In this document: positions 1 through 9,907 of the stretch, in pieces
Layout of the letters: each line of letters starts with the position of its first letter
Position numbering within the stretch: position 1 is the stretch's first letter
Source of the DNA: Apricaphanius iberus
Taxonomy: Eukaryota; Chordata; Actinopteri; Cyprinodontiformes; Aphaniidae
Length of the DNA: 64,000 bases
Direction: 5' to 3'
Assembly (NCBI GenBank): GCA_028564705.1
Contig: JAPXFQ010000117.1
Span: 1 to 64,000 of the forward strand
Program-made: the position numbers and the translations under genes
Notes under the pieces: model-generated
Database searches by the model: none
Seen by the model: only the letters and a program-made list of their open reading frames with translations
What the model was told of the DNA's origin: nothing

Positions 1-745
1 AACATTTTTATGTAGGGCCCATGTGGGTTAGAAGAGGGCTGAAACAGGGGCCCCACATGGGATTGTCTGACGGGACCCATATGGATTTGTCCGCGGGTTC
101 CACGTTGGCCCAATGCCAATTGTCCATGTGGGTGTCATGCAGGATTACATTAGGTTTTGAGTGGGCCCCATATGGGCAAAACACGTAAGACCCGTCTTGG
201 TCCCACCTTTCAATTATAAGTGGGTCCTACATGGGGACCATGTGGACTGAAATATGGGTTACAAATGGGATTGTCTGTTGGTTCTATATTGGCCCCATGC
301 CAATTGTCCATGTGGGTGTCATGCAGGATTACATTCGGTTTTAAGTCGGCCCCATATGGGCAAAACACGTAAGACCCGTCTTGGTCCCACCTTTCAATTA
401 TAAGTGGGTCCTACATGTGGACGATATGGACTGAAATATAGCTTGTAAATGGGAATGTCCGTGGGTTCTATGTTGGCCCTACGCCAATTGTGCATGTGGG
501 TGTCATGCAGGATTACATTAGGTTTAAAGTGGGCCCCATATGGGAAAAACACACAAGACCCATCTTGGTCCCATCTTTCAATCATAAGTGGGTCCTACAT
601 AGGGACCATGTGGACTGAAATATGGGTTGCAAGTGGGATTGTCTGCAGGTTCCATGTTGGCCCCATGCCAACTGCCAATGTGAGTGTCATGTAGGATTAC
701 ATTAGGCTTTAAGTGGGCCCCATATGGGCAAAATAAGAAAGTTCC
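1..745. repeat. 184-bp tandem satellite, about four copies
   Basis: The motif 'catgtgggtgtcatgcagga' or a close variant recurs at about 125, 309, 493 and 677, giving a constant 184-bp period. The units share purine/pyrimidine blocks such as 'gggccccatatggg' and a 'cccatgtggg'-like palindromic theme. The array runs off the left edge, so its true length is unknown. Small open frames inside it are translations of the repeat and not genes. The composition resembles two other arrays here (17990-19775 and 28810-29620), although the units differ in length. Confidence 0.9.
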
Positions 746-1250
746 TAACTTTAAGTTCTTTAGACTTAAACATTCTTTTCATGAAAATGAAACTGCTTTC
801 ATGAAAATTTTTTATACCGACAAAACATTTGTGGGCCACATTGCCAATCCCGGGTCTATGCTACCCCACTGACCGGATAAAGAATTTAAACAATTTAAAC
901 AGATGCATGCCTCCCTTATTCACAGACAAACTACTATGTTCACTTAAAAAAAATTTACTCAAAAAAAAACAAACATTTGCCTTATATCATCAGGCGCAAC
1001 ACCACAAATTAAATATATTACCATGGAGCATTAGAGCACACAGTGAGCCAACTATCTTTCCAAATTATGCTTTTATTATACATGAACGGTATAACTTTTT
1101 ATATGAAGGGCATCTCAAAATATTCCCACATGTCAATAACAGCTGACCAGGACAGCTAACACCAACCTTACATTATAAAAAATAAAATAAAAACACCTAA
1201 AAGACAGTTATTTTAGTTTCAACTAAAGAGTATTTAAATACATTTCCTGT
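746..1250. other. AT-rich stretch, nothing recognised
   Basis: The DNA is AT-rich with A-runs near 945-970. No transposon motif, splice-consistent exon or RNA gene could be seen on either strand. Confidence 0.4.
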
Positions 1251-1315
1251 ACTGTACCAGTCAAGTTTGGAAACATTATCCCATTAGGATGTTTCCAAAC
1301 TTTTGACTGGTACTG
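1251..1315. repeat. Short palindromic Tc1-terminus-like repeat
   Basis: Two arms, roughly 1256-1276 and 1289-1310, are inverted copies of each other (core 'gtttggaaacat' and 'atgtttccaaac') around a 12-bp loop. The arms resemble the ends of fish Tc1-like elements, which often carry 'ccagtcaaaagtttgga'. I read it as a minimal MITE or two fused transposon ends. It has no coding capacity. Confidence 0.6.
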
Positions 1316-1661
1316 CATTTCTTCCACCAGTTTAACTTGGCATCAACGATTAAATCAAATCAAATCAGATCAAAACAAATGCAATACAAATGCAAAAACG
1401 TAACTGTACTTCTGTACATATTAATTAAGGTGTAACTGGCTGTCTGGATGCCCTTCGTCCTCCACGGTCTCTCGCCCCGGTGAACCATTTTGACAGCGAT
1501 TTCTCAGCTTCCTGTTGGTTCACTTGTGCTGTCATTGTGTTCTTCTTCAGAGCCTCTGTAAAACAAACATCATCCTTTACCATGGTAACCAGACGCCATT
1601 TCAGCATGCGTGTCTTTTTTTGGCCTAGGAAACATCCTGATTGTATCTATTACATACACAT
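1316..1661. other. No recognised feature
   Basis: The stretch before the TA microsatellite has short open frames on both strands, but none has a recognisable domain or splice context. Confidence 0.4.
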
Positions 1662-1685
1662 TATATATATATATATATATATATA
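1662..1685. repeat. (TA)n microsatellite
   Basis: About a dozen TA dinucleotides directly precede a Tc1-like left terminus. Tc1 elements insert at TA, so this was probably the target. Confidence 0.9.
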
Positions 1686-2016
1686 ACCGTTCAAAAGTTT
1701 GGGGTCACATTGACATCTCCTTATTTTTGAAGGAAAAGCACTGTACTTTTCAATGAAGATAACTTTAAACTAGTCTTAACTTTAAAGAAATACACTCTGT
1801 TAAAGCTATAAAAATGAGCAATTCTCTTCAGTAAATGAACAAACCAACTCCATATCTGACCTTTAATTTCTTAGATGAGGGTAACATTTCCAAGCCATTG
1901 TTGAACTCTGTTCATTTTTCAGACATGCTTCAAATGGTTGATTGGGGCATGAGTTATTTTTCATATCTTTTTGTTGTTCCATGCCTTTTACACTTGCAAT
2001 GCTGTAAATGATTACT
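1685..2016 (+). mobile_element. Extra Tc1-like left-end fragment
   Basis: This begins 'accgttcaaaagtttggggt' and about 110 bp match the left end of the element at 2019, including the block 'actgtacttttcaatgaaga'. After about 1800 the two copies diverge. Compared with the right terminus at 3569, the first four bases (CACT) are missing, perhaps lost by TA slippage. It is either a partial duplication of the left end or an older copy that received the second one. Confidence 0.7.
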
Positions 2017-2018
2017 TA

Positions 2019-3566
2019 CACTACCTTTCAAAAGTTTGGGGTCACATTGAAATGTCCTTATTTTTGAAGGAAAAGCACTGTACTTTTCAATGAAGATAAC
2101 TTTAAACTAGTCTTAACTTTAAAGAAACACACGCTATACATTGCTAATGTGGTAAATGACTATTCTAGCTGCAAATGTCTGGTTTTGGTGCAATATCTAC
2201 ATAGGTGTATAGAGGCCCATTTCCAGCAACTATCACTCCAGTGTTCTAATGGTACAATGTGTTTGCTCATTGGCTCAGAAGGCTAATTGATGATTAGAAA
2301 ACCCTTGTGCAATCATGTTCACACATCTGAAAACAGTTTAGCTTGGTACAGAAGCTACAAAACTGACCTTCCCATGAGCAGATCAAGTTTCTGGAGCATC
2401 ACATTTGTGGGGTCAATTAAACGCTCAAAATGGCCAGAAAAAGAGAACTTTCATCTGAAACTCGACAGTCTATTCTTGTTCTTAGAAATGAAGGCTATTC
2501 CATGCGAGAAATTGCTAAGAAATTGAAGATTTCCTACAACTGTGTGTACTACTCCCTTCAGAGGACAGCACAAACAGGCTCTAACCAGAGTAGAAAAAGA
2601 AGTGGGAGGCCGCGTTGCACAACTGAGCAAGAAGATAAGTACATTAGAGTCTCTAGTTTGAGAAACAGACGCCTCACAGGTCCCCAACTGGCATCTTCAT
2701 TAAATAGTACCCTCAAAACACCAGTGTCAACATCTACAGTGAAGAGGCGGCTGCGGGATTCTGGGCTTCAGGGCAGAGTGGCAAAGAAAAAGCCATATCT
2801 GAGACTGGCCAATAAAAGAAAAAGATTAAGATGGGCAAAAGAACACAGACATTGGACAGAGGAAGACTGGAAAAAAGTGTTGTGGACGGATGAATCCAAG
2901 TTTGAGGTGTTGGGTCACAAAGAAGTAAGTTTGTGATGAATGTGATGGTCTGGGGTTGCTTTGGTGCTGGTAAGGTGGGAGATTTGTACAGGGTAAAAGG
3001 GATTCTGAATAAGGAAGGCTATCACTCCATTTTGCAACGCCATGCCATACCCATGTGACAGCGCTTGATTGGAGCCAATTTCATCCTACAACAGGACAAT
3101 GACCCAAAACACACCTCCAAATTGTGCAAGAACTATTTAGAGAAGAAGCAGGCAGCTGGTATTCTATCGGTAATGGAGTGGCCAGCGCAGTCACCAGATT
3201 TGAACCCCATTGAGCTGTTGTGGGAGCAGCTTGACTGTATGGTATGCAAGAAGTGCCCATCCAACCAATCCAAATTGTGGGAGCTGCTTCTAGAAGCGTG
3301 GGGTGCAATTTCTCCAGATTACCTCAACAAATTAACAGCTAGAATGCCAAAGGTCTGCAATGCTGTAATTGCTGCAAATGGAGGATTCTTTGACGAAAGC
3401 AAAGTTTGATGTAAAAAAAATCTTATTTCAAATACAAATCATTATTTCTAACTTTGTCAATGTCTTGACTCTATTTTCTATTCATTTCACAACGTATGGT
3501 GGTGAATAAGTGTGACTTTTCATGGAAAACACAATTGTTTGGGTGACCCCAAACTTTTGAACGGTA

Positions 3567-3569
<3 letters not shown>
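2019..3569 (+). mobile_element. Tc1-like DNA transposon, DD38E type
   Basis: The element starts 'cactacctttcaaaagtttg' and ends with the inverted match 'caaacttttgaacggtagtg'. TA flanks both ends, and its 1551 bp is a normal Tc1 length. The single transposase gene is broken (see the pseudogene). The catalytic D (in QQDNDPKHTSK) and E (in DLNPIELLW) are separated by 38 residues, instead of 34 as in Sleeping Beauty. This spacing fits the published Intruder (DD38E) family. The call as Tc1-like is firm; the Intruder label rests on spacing only. Confidence 0.9.
2430..3409 (+). pseudogene. Broken Tc1-like transposase (DD38E)
   Basis: A first open part (2430-2936, 168 codons) carries the N-terminal helix-turn-helix (REIAKKLKISYNCVYYSL), the GRPR-like linker (RKRSGRPRC) and the first catalytic aspartate (LWTDESKFE). 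The frame then breaks: residues normally between the first D and the MVWGCFGAG block are missing, so a deletion plus frameshift lies near 2920-2940. A TGA near 3057 adds a stop. The rest (3065-3409, 114 codons) carries the second D and the E, ending in NGGFFDES. In this family the protein cuts and pastes the element in the nucleus after binding the terminal repeats. This copy cannot make an active enzyme, but its non-functional parts are well preserved, suggesting fairly recent death. Confidence 0.92.

Positions 3570-3604
<35 letters not shown>
3570..3604. repeat. (TA)n microsatellite
   Basis: About 17 TA dinucleotides abut the right Tc1 terminus. With the TA run at 1662-1685 this suggests insertion into a TA microsatellite. 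Confidence 0.9.
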
Positions 3605-3605
<1 letters not shown>

Positions 3606-4790
3606 CTCCGGGTTTTATATTATATCAGACCCCCAAAAAGTCGATGATTCGATTTGGAGGACAGTGATTGAATGGCCAACCTCATGGTCGAATAGTCGCA
3701 AAATGAGGTTATGAAACAAAGATCATACCATTCTGGTAACAGTGGGGGGCTGAACATCTTTAGAGTATTTAATGGTTCTTTGAATAAACTGTGATATAGC
3801 ATACTAGCAGCCTATAGCTAATTTTGTAAAATATTGAAAATGATGTGCGCACATAATCAGTATTCATATGAACCATGAATAAATTACCTAGGCCTTTTGC
3901 AGTTGCAGGATCCAATTAAGCTGAGGTAAGCTGCTACAGAACCACCAGTCATAGGTAAGGGAGGGCAAATGGACAAAAAGCTAAAACTCACATGTTAATA
4001 GATACAGTTCTGAAATCGATACAGTAAACTATTTGAGCTACAGCTGGGAGTCAGTTACGCAAGTTTCAAGGTTCTGCAGCTGACAGCAGCGCAGCCCAAA
4101 CTCCGGCTGTTGAAACGTCTATCACTGGAAGTGCTGGGCTAACCTCTGCTCATGCTAAATTCACCACTGGAATTGCTGCAGCTTTGCTTTTAGAGAACTT
4201 TTACTGGACGCCGCTTGCCTAACTGGCTTGTTTACCCGCAGCTGCTTGTCGACCATAACTGCTTTGTTTCATTACATCATTTTCGGTGGGTATCAGAAAT
4301 ATTTTTTATGATAAGACGCACATCACACTGCCCCCCAATAATATACAAGTCAGGGCAAACCTGGGTGATTCAGGAAAGGTGCAAGTCCACGTAGTGATGG
4401 ATCTTACCATTCTTTTTTTGCCGTAGCACTTTCTAACTTTCACTTCCTTTACCTTGTACTTGGATATTACTTTTTATTTTCTTACTGAAGCTTGTTTTTG
4501 TATAAAGACTTTATTGCAGGAAAGATAATTCTATTGAAATTCTGCTTAATTTTGACATGTCTCTCTCTTTAACTGTCGAAGGAGCAGGATGTGTTTTTCT
4601 CTCCTCCTGCTCCCCCCGCCCGCTACCTATTTTCCTTTTATTTTTATTTATTCAACCTAAGGATACTGACGACTTCCCTGGGATGGATTTTAACCCTTTT
4701 TTTCTTATTTTTCCACCGTGGACACAGAACCAAAGACTACAATTGCTCTCAACGCTGATATCACAGAAACAACAATAATGCTATGACATA
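3605..4790. other. No recognised feature
   Basis: I see no domain-bearing frame, RNA gene or tandem repeat. The open frame at 4557-4778 is pyrimidine-driven and resembles nothing known to me. Confidence 0.4.
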
Positions 4791-4794
4791 TTTG

Positions 4795-5225
4795 CTACAT
4801 TGGAGAGACTAACTACCCCTCCAGTGACAGTACCTCCTGAACTAAACTCCACCAGGGCCTGTTATGATTTTGCCACCTTTTTTACTGAAAAGATCTTGAA
4901 CATGAGAAGGTTAATCAGTACATCAGCTCCAAACCCAACACCAACTATGACCCCAATTAACACTCATTCAGAGAAAATGACTCACTTCCAAACAATAAAT
5001 CAATCAAGTTTTGATTGAATTATTAACAAACTAAGCTCTGCCACCTGCTGCTTAGATATCTTACCAACAAATTTTCTAAAAACGTTCCTCCCAGCTATCA
5101 GAGCGGATCTGATTAAAATAGTTAACTCATCGCTCCTATCAGGTGTCTTCCCCAAAACCTTAAAAACAGCAGTTATCAAACCAATACTAAAGAAGAACTT
5201 TGGATTGGGGCCTCTGACCAACCAG
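4795..5225 (+). pseudogene. L2-type LINE reverse transcriptase fragment
   Basis: One frame, interrupted by a single TGA at about 5016-5018, reads the segment that opens the reverse transcriptase domain of fish L2/Maui-like LINEs. It includes TCCLDILPTNFLK, IVNSSLLSGVFPKTLKTAV and IKPILKKN. The same region appears in the longer copy at 47699-47926 (LVNISLESGIFPNALKTEV). The RT catalytic core is absent, and similarity stops near 5220. It is a dead internal fragment with no 3' tail seen. Confidence 0.75.
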
Positions 5226-5713
5226 CACGACAGATTCTTCCAGCGCTCGGCTCACTCACTCAATACAGTGTTTGGCTTGTTCTTATATCGCCCTCAAAAG
5301 ATGAATACGACCTTGATTTTACCGTTAGGAGGACCAATAAGGCTGAAGCTTATCGGCTAGATGGACCATCACAATCAGAACTAAGGGTCTGAGCTTGAAA
5401 TCAATTGTGCCTGTGTGGACTACTACTGTGGAAACTTACCATATACAACATGGAAAAGACGCAAGTCCTTAAACTTCTTTTTCCCGTGACGGCCGAACAG
5501 GTTGTAATCCAATGCCAGCTCGTTTGACAGAATGAATTTCATCATTCGCCTCGTTGCATCATCCACACTTGTGCCCCCTACATCTGCCACCATGGCAACC
5601 TAAGGATGAGCGCCAAAAGGAGAAAAAAAGGCTTAGACAGACTGCAAAGAAAACAGGTTTCAAAGATTCAACAATTCAGCCAAAAAGTCGTCCAAATATT
5701 CTAATTTGTAGCC
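5226..5713. other. Unassigned DNA after the LINE fragment
   Basis: No coding or repeat signal was recognised. It could belong to the non-autonomous element whose possible end lies near 5714. Confidence 0.3.
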
Positions 5714-5883
5714 TAAAAGCGGCAGTAGGTAACTGAGAGGAGAGCAGACTATGCTTGAAAATTTGAACTCAAACAAGCTTGACAACCCTCTCTTCGGTGC
5801 ACTATGCCTCGCCTCCAAGGCCATCCTGCTCCTCCCTCCTTCCGCTACGCTACCAGTTGAGAATCTCAGCTGACGCGACTTGA

Positions 5884-6770
5884 ATCAGAATCAGTTTAAT
5901 GGCCAAGTATGTCACATACAAGGAATTTGACTCCGGCAACTTTTTTCTCCAGTACAGAACTTCAAATAAGTGAATTAAAAAAAATGAAAAATAGCAATAA
6001 AAATAAAAATAAAGTAAAATACAAATAAATAATAAAGGATAATATATACACCAAGCCAGGGTTATTTTACAGTGAGTATGTACAGCAGTGCAGAGTTATA
6101 GTTTATTGTTATGTGAATCATCTCTCACTCTGTGTCTAGACAGAGTTCGTCAGAGCGACAGCCTGAGGGAAAAAAACTGTTCTTGCATCGGGTGGTTTTG
6201 GCGTAAAACGCTCTGTAACACCTGAGGGGAGGAGCCTAAACAGATTGTGGCCAGGGTGTGAGGGGTCAGAGGTGATTTTCCTGGCCCGCTTCCTGACCCT
6301 GGCCCGGAATAGGTCCTGAATAGGGGGGAAGATCGGTTCCTATGATCCTCTCTGCAGTCCTGATACACAGCAGCTGAGATGCATCCATAAAGCATGGTGG
6401 CGGAATCAGAACCAGACAGAGTATGGATGAGGTCAATACAGACCTAGCAGCAGCTCCTGAGGCAGGTTGAACTTTCTGAGCTGACGCAGAAAGTACAGCC
6501 TTTGCTGGGCCTTTTTCCTTATAATGTTGATGTGGGAGGTCCACTTCAGGTCCCGTGTGATGGTGGATCCTAGGAACCTGAAAGACTCCACTGTGGGGAC
6601 TGGCTTGTTGAGGATCATGAGAGGAGATGTTGATGGGGCTCTCTTCCTGAAGTCCACTGTCATCTCCACAGTTTTGAGCGGGTTTAGCTCCAGGTGGTTC
6701 TGACTGCACCAGAGGACCAGCTGTTCCACTTCCCTTCTGTATGGAGTGTGCACTGATAAGAGCGAAACAT
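5884..6770 (-). mobile_element. 5'-truncated CR1/Rex1-like LINE
   Basis: The minus-strand 3' end begins near 5884 with a terminus of the kind common in fish LINEs ('cagaatcagtttaatggcca' as seen on the plus strand). Coding sequence of the RT C-terminal part follows from about 6266 to 6753. Only the last third of the protein is present, so it is a typical 5'-truncated insertion. The clade is inferred from the HINIIRKKAQQRLYFLRQLR motif; the exact family was not tested. Confidence 0.75.
6266..6753 (-). pseudogene. CR1/Rex1-like RT C-terminal fragment
   Basis: One frame (6433-6753) reads VLWCSQNHLELNPLKTVEM, VDFRKRAP, SFRFLGSTITRDLKWTSHI and KKAQQRLYFLRQLRKF, the post-catalytic part of the reverse transcriptase. 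The following RTAERIIGTDLPP block is in another frame (around 6300), so there is a frameshift near 6430. The upstream catalytic region is missing. The fragment is dead; its only role in life would have been target-primed copying of the LINE. Confidence 0.8.
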
Positions 6771-7145
6771 AAACTCACCTCCAAGGTACGGACAGTTTGT
6801 CTTTAGGTTGCTGTTGCTCGGCCATAGCTTACTCCTAGCTTCGTGCCGCTAGCTGTTCTGACAGAGCTCAGTCGGTTGTGTACATAGTTGCGTAGCGGAA
6901 CGAGGGGCGGGTCGTGGTGTGTATGAGGAGTGATAGACAGATGTCAGACACTCCGTCAGACGCTGCTCTGGTTCTGATTGGGTGTTTTCTATAGGGAGCG
7001 GTGGATTCTTGGAAATCGCAGTAGGCGTGACCAATGGAGCTGCTTTTTTTCCACAAATTACTAATCTCATTTCCTACTTTCAGGACATATGGACAGTTTT
7101 AGGAAAAAATCACAAAAAGTGACTTTTATTAAAGTTACCTACTGC

Positions 7146-7510
7146 AGCTTTGAAGGAACCATATGTAAAATGTATAAATCATCTTTATTTTAAATTATCA
7201 TTAAATGGTGATTGATATGTTACAAGATATTAAAAAAATTATGTTAATTTCAAATACTAATATCACTGACAACCGTGATTTAGCCAGGATATTCTCATTT
7301 CAAAAAATGATTTGCAGGCCCTAAAGGATGTTATTGTTTACATTTTGTGCTGCTATTTGATGAAATCTCCAAATCGGGGGGAGGGTGTGAAAGCACTGAG
7401 CATTTTTGTTGACCTCTTTTGACCATTTTTAGTAATTTCTTACATAGGCTACAGATTCATGATTGCAATACCAGTTTCGAACAGAATCTTACATATGGCT
7501 CCTTTAATGT
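7146..7510. mobile_element. MITE of about 360 bp with inverted ends
   Basis: The left end 'gaaggaaccatatgtaaaat' near 7152 and the right end 'cttacatatggctcctttaa' near 7488 are inverted partners over roughly 16 bp with few mismatches. No coding frame lies inside. The superfamily is unknown to me. It lies just downstream of the last recognised exon of the companion gene and may help explain why the rest of that gene is not visible. Confidence 0.6.
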
Positions 7511-7596
7511 AATTTATTGTAATGCAATCCATATATTACTTCGTAGCCTAGTCTAAATCACTTTGGGAAAATGTTAATACGTAAATGTAAACTTAC

Positions 7597-9890
7597 AACG
7601 GTAGACATTAGACTGCGGTCCTCCAGTTTCACATTGAGAGCCTCAATATCAGCTTGTGTGTGCAGAGGGAAGACCACTCCTTCAGGAACCTCCATCACTG
7701 ATCCCTCTTGCTTCTTCAGTAGGGCATTTAATATCTTACCATGAACCCTTTGGGTCTCCTTAACTTCTTCTAAGATTGTAAGAAGTTTAGAGAACATGGC
7801 TTCACAACTGGGAGTCGCAGCCCTCTGGACAGTGGAACTGGCAACACGCTGGGCAGTGGGGCTGGCAACCTGCTGGACAGTTGAACTGGCGACACGCTGG
7901 GCAGTGGGGCTGGCAACCTGCTGGACAGTGGAACTGGCGACTCGCTGGCCAGGGGCTGTGGCGGCCCATTTCTTTGCTGCTAGCCCAAGGAGATTTTCTG
8001 GAGGGGTGGGTGGAAATTCCTCCTCCGAATCAGAATTCTCACTTGATTCTAGTTGCGTGCTCTTTTGACTCTCGAAGAGTTTTGCACTTGCCCTAGAGAG
8101 GCAAACACCAACTTATAACATAAGCCATATCAACTGCCTCCATATTATTTCTAGAACAAATGGCCCTTCACCCGCATTCCCCAAAACACCTACTTTCTCT
8201 TTCTCAAGCCATTGTCAGTGTCTGTCAAGTCTGATGTATATTCAGCTTGATGGAGCTTTTTCCTAGCCTTTGAATAAGTGGCTGTAATACAATGACACAA
8301 AAATAAAAGGAGTGAGGCAGATAATAAAAACAGAACTTCATTTGCATAGCTGTTTAAATTAAGGCTGCTGTGGATCTCAAAATGTATGGTTCATATCATA
8401 CCACAGTTTTGAATCACTGTTCAGATCATTTTTCAGAGATGGGTATTTGAAATATAATGCACTGGTCAATAAGAGCACCCATCTTTCTATCTGAACAGTA
8501 TCCAGAGGCTTGAATCCTTAACAACATCAAATAATGTTGTTATATTATGCAGTGCTTTATTCACTTATTTAAAGAGTATGTGACCCACATGTTTGTCATC
8601 TACTACTAATTTGTTTCTGCATTACTGTTACTAGGCTATAATTTGATATTAATCATATGATATTATTTAAAATCCTTAATTCCAAATTGTTTTCAAGCAT
8701 GTAATCTAATAATTTAAGGCACAGTGTGTAATTTTGGCAATTTTCCGGCCAGTAGGGGGCAGTGCATACCTAAATTATCACAAGCATGCGGTATCTTTGT
8801 CTTCAAGTAAGAAACTCAACCTGAGAATTATCCATTTGCAGCAACATGACGAGCACATCAGTCTGTCTTTCATCGCTTGGAACTAGCAAAGAGGTAAAAA
8901 TGTATTTATGGCGAAATAAAATAGCATTATGAGGGGAAATCAATGTTTTAATAGCGGGAATTGAGTATTTTGGGGTACTTTATGAGGCTATATGCAAGCA
9001 TTGATAGCTTGTTCTCTTTGTTTTCATTTCTTTACGTTTAGACTGAAAGCATCCCTTCATCAAGGTGGAGCTTTAGAGGGAGATCAATAGGTCGGGGTAG
9101 AGAAGAGTCCAGTCTCGTGGCAGAGGGAGGGTAAAAAAAACAAACCGCTTGTTCCGTGCTCTTTGTCCGTCCGGGCTCTTGTAGAAGTAAAGATGGTGTC
9201 TAATATGGCTTTCCCCTGAAAAGAGGACCCGCACCCATGTATTTTAAAACTAATTTTAACAGTCAAATTTTACAATATTGCAAATATTTTGCAATTAATG
9301 TGCTTTACATGATTATTATTACGTAATATTATGCCTATTTTCAAAGATGTACTGCAAAAATTACACACTGTCACTTCAAGGTCTGATCAACTTCCTTAAC
9401 TTTTCCCCCTATAGAAAAGTGAAAGTGACAGAAGAGGGAAAGAAACGTGTCAAAAAGAAAATATTAGATTTTGTTTAAAAAAGCATAAGCCATGTGATAA
9501 TAACGACAGGAGAATGAAGAGAGAGCAGTGAACTTTGTAGGAAGACATGAGAGCAGAGAGATCAGAGCAGAGAACAGAGTACACAGAGAGGAAAGGAGAG
9601 AAGAAAGTAGAGATGGGTTATTAATGAACAGTTATTTTAAATTAATAATTAAAAGAAATAATGAAATGTTACCTGCATTTCCCAACACGCGCACATTACA
9701 CAGAATCCAGTTATGGGCTGGTGGTGTTCCCTCTTTCACGGCCTTGGTTACATTGGGGATCGTGGCTGGTGGCCACCAGCATAACTTTCCATCAGTGCCC
9801 TTGAACCACTCGAATGGAATGATGTCCACCTTGTTGCAGCCATCAGAATCAACTTCATCCACAAACTCCACAACACAGAATGAGGACATC
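7597..9890 (-). CDS. CACTA companion protein, 3 exons, DUF4806-like
   Basis: Three exons splice in consistent phase. Exon A, 9890-9673, has acceptor 'tttgcag', ATG at 9889 and protein start MSSFCVVEFVDE. Exon B, 8281-8194, carries ATYSKARKKLHQAEYTSDL. Exon C, 8092-7597, runs from an acidic tract through a 16-residue repeat to LLTILEEVKETQ and EGVVFPLHTQADIEALN, ending at donor 'gtaagt'. Codons split at both junctions rejoin cleanly, which strongly supports the model. The WWPP block and the late helix resemble fish proteins with a C-terminal DUF4806 domain, but the rest of that domain is missing: no next exon was found to the left. The gene starts 19 bases after the transposase stop and probably acts as the accessory protein of the same transposon. 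Its biochemical function is unknown. A 0.67-kb MITE sits in intron 1. Confidence 0.8.
7825..7950 (-). repeat. 48-bp coding minisatellite
   Basis: 'ctggacagt' recurs at 7825, 7873 and 7921. In the exon C frame each 48-bp unit encodes VASSTVQQVASPTAQR-like residues, a Ser/Thr/Gln-rich linker. The multiple-of-three period keeps the frame open. Confidence 0.9.
8714..9380. mobile_element. Non-autonomous DNA transposon in intron
   Basis: The left end 'cacagtgtgtaattttggca' and the right end 'aaaattacacactgtcactt' are inverted matches, about 665 bp apart. No transposase motif occurs inside. It lies entirely within the intron between companion exons A and B, so it inserted without breaking the reading frame. 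The superfamily is not assigned and the target duplication was not clear. Confidence 0.7.
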
Positions 9891-9907
9891 CTGCAAAGTT
9901 CATCAAG

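Larger units (their letters stand above)
5714..7145. mobile_element. Possible TIR element split by a LINE
   Basis: The 5716-5735 motif 'aaagcggcagtaggtaact' is inverted at about 7127-7144 ('agttacctactgcagcttt'). This suggests a non-autonomous DNA transposon whose interior received the minus-strand LINE at 5884-6770. Neither a clear target duplication nor a transposase was found, and the inverted match is short, so boundaries and class are uncertain. The segment 6785-7145 has no gene. Confidence 0.35.
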
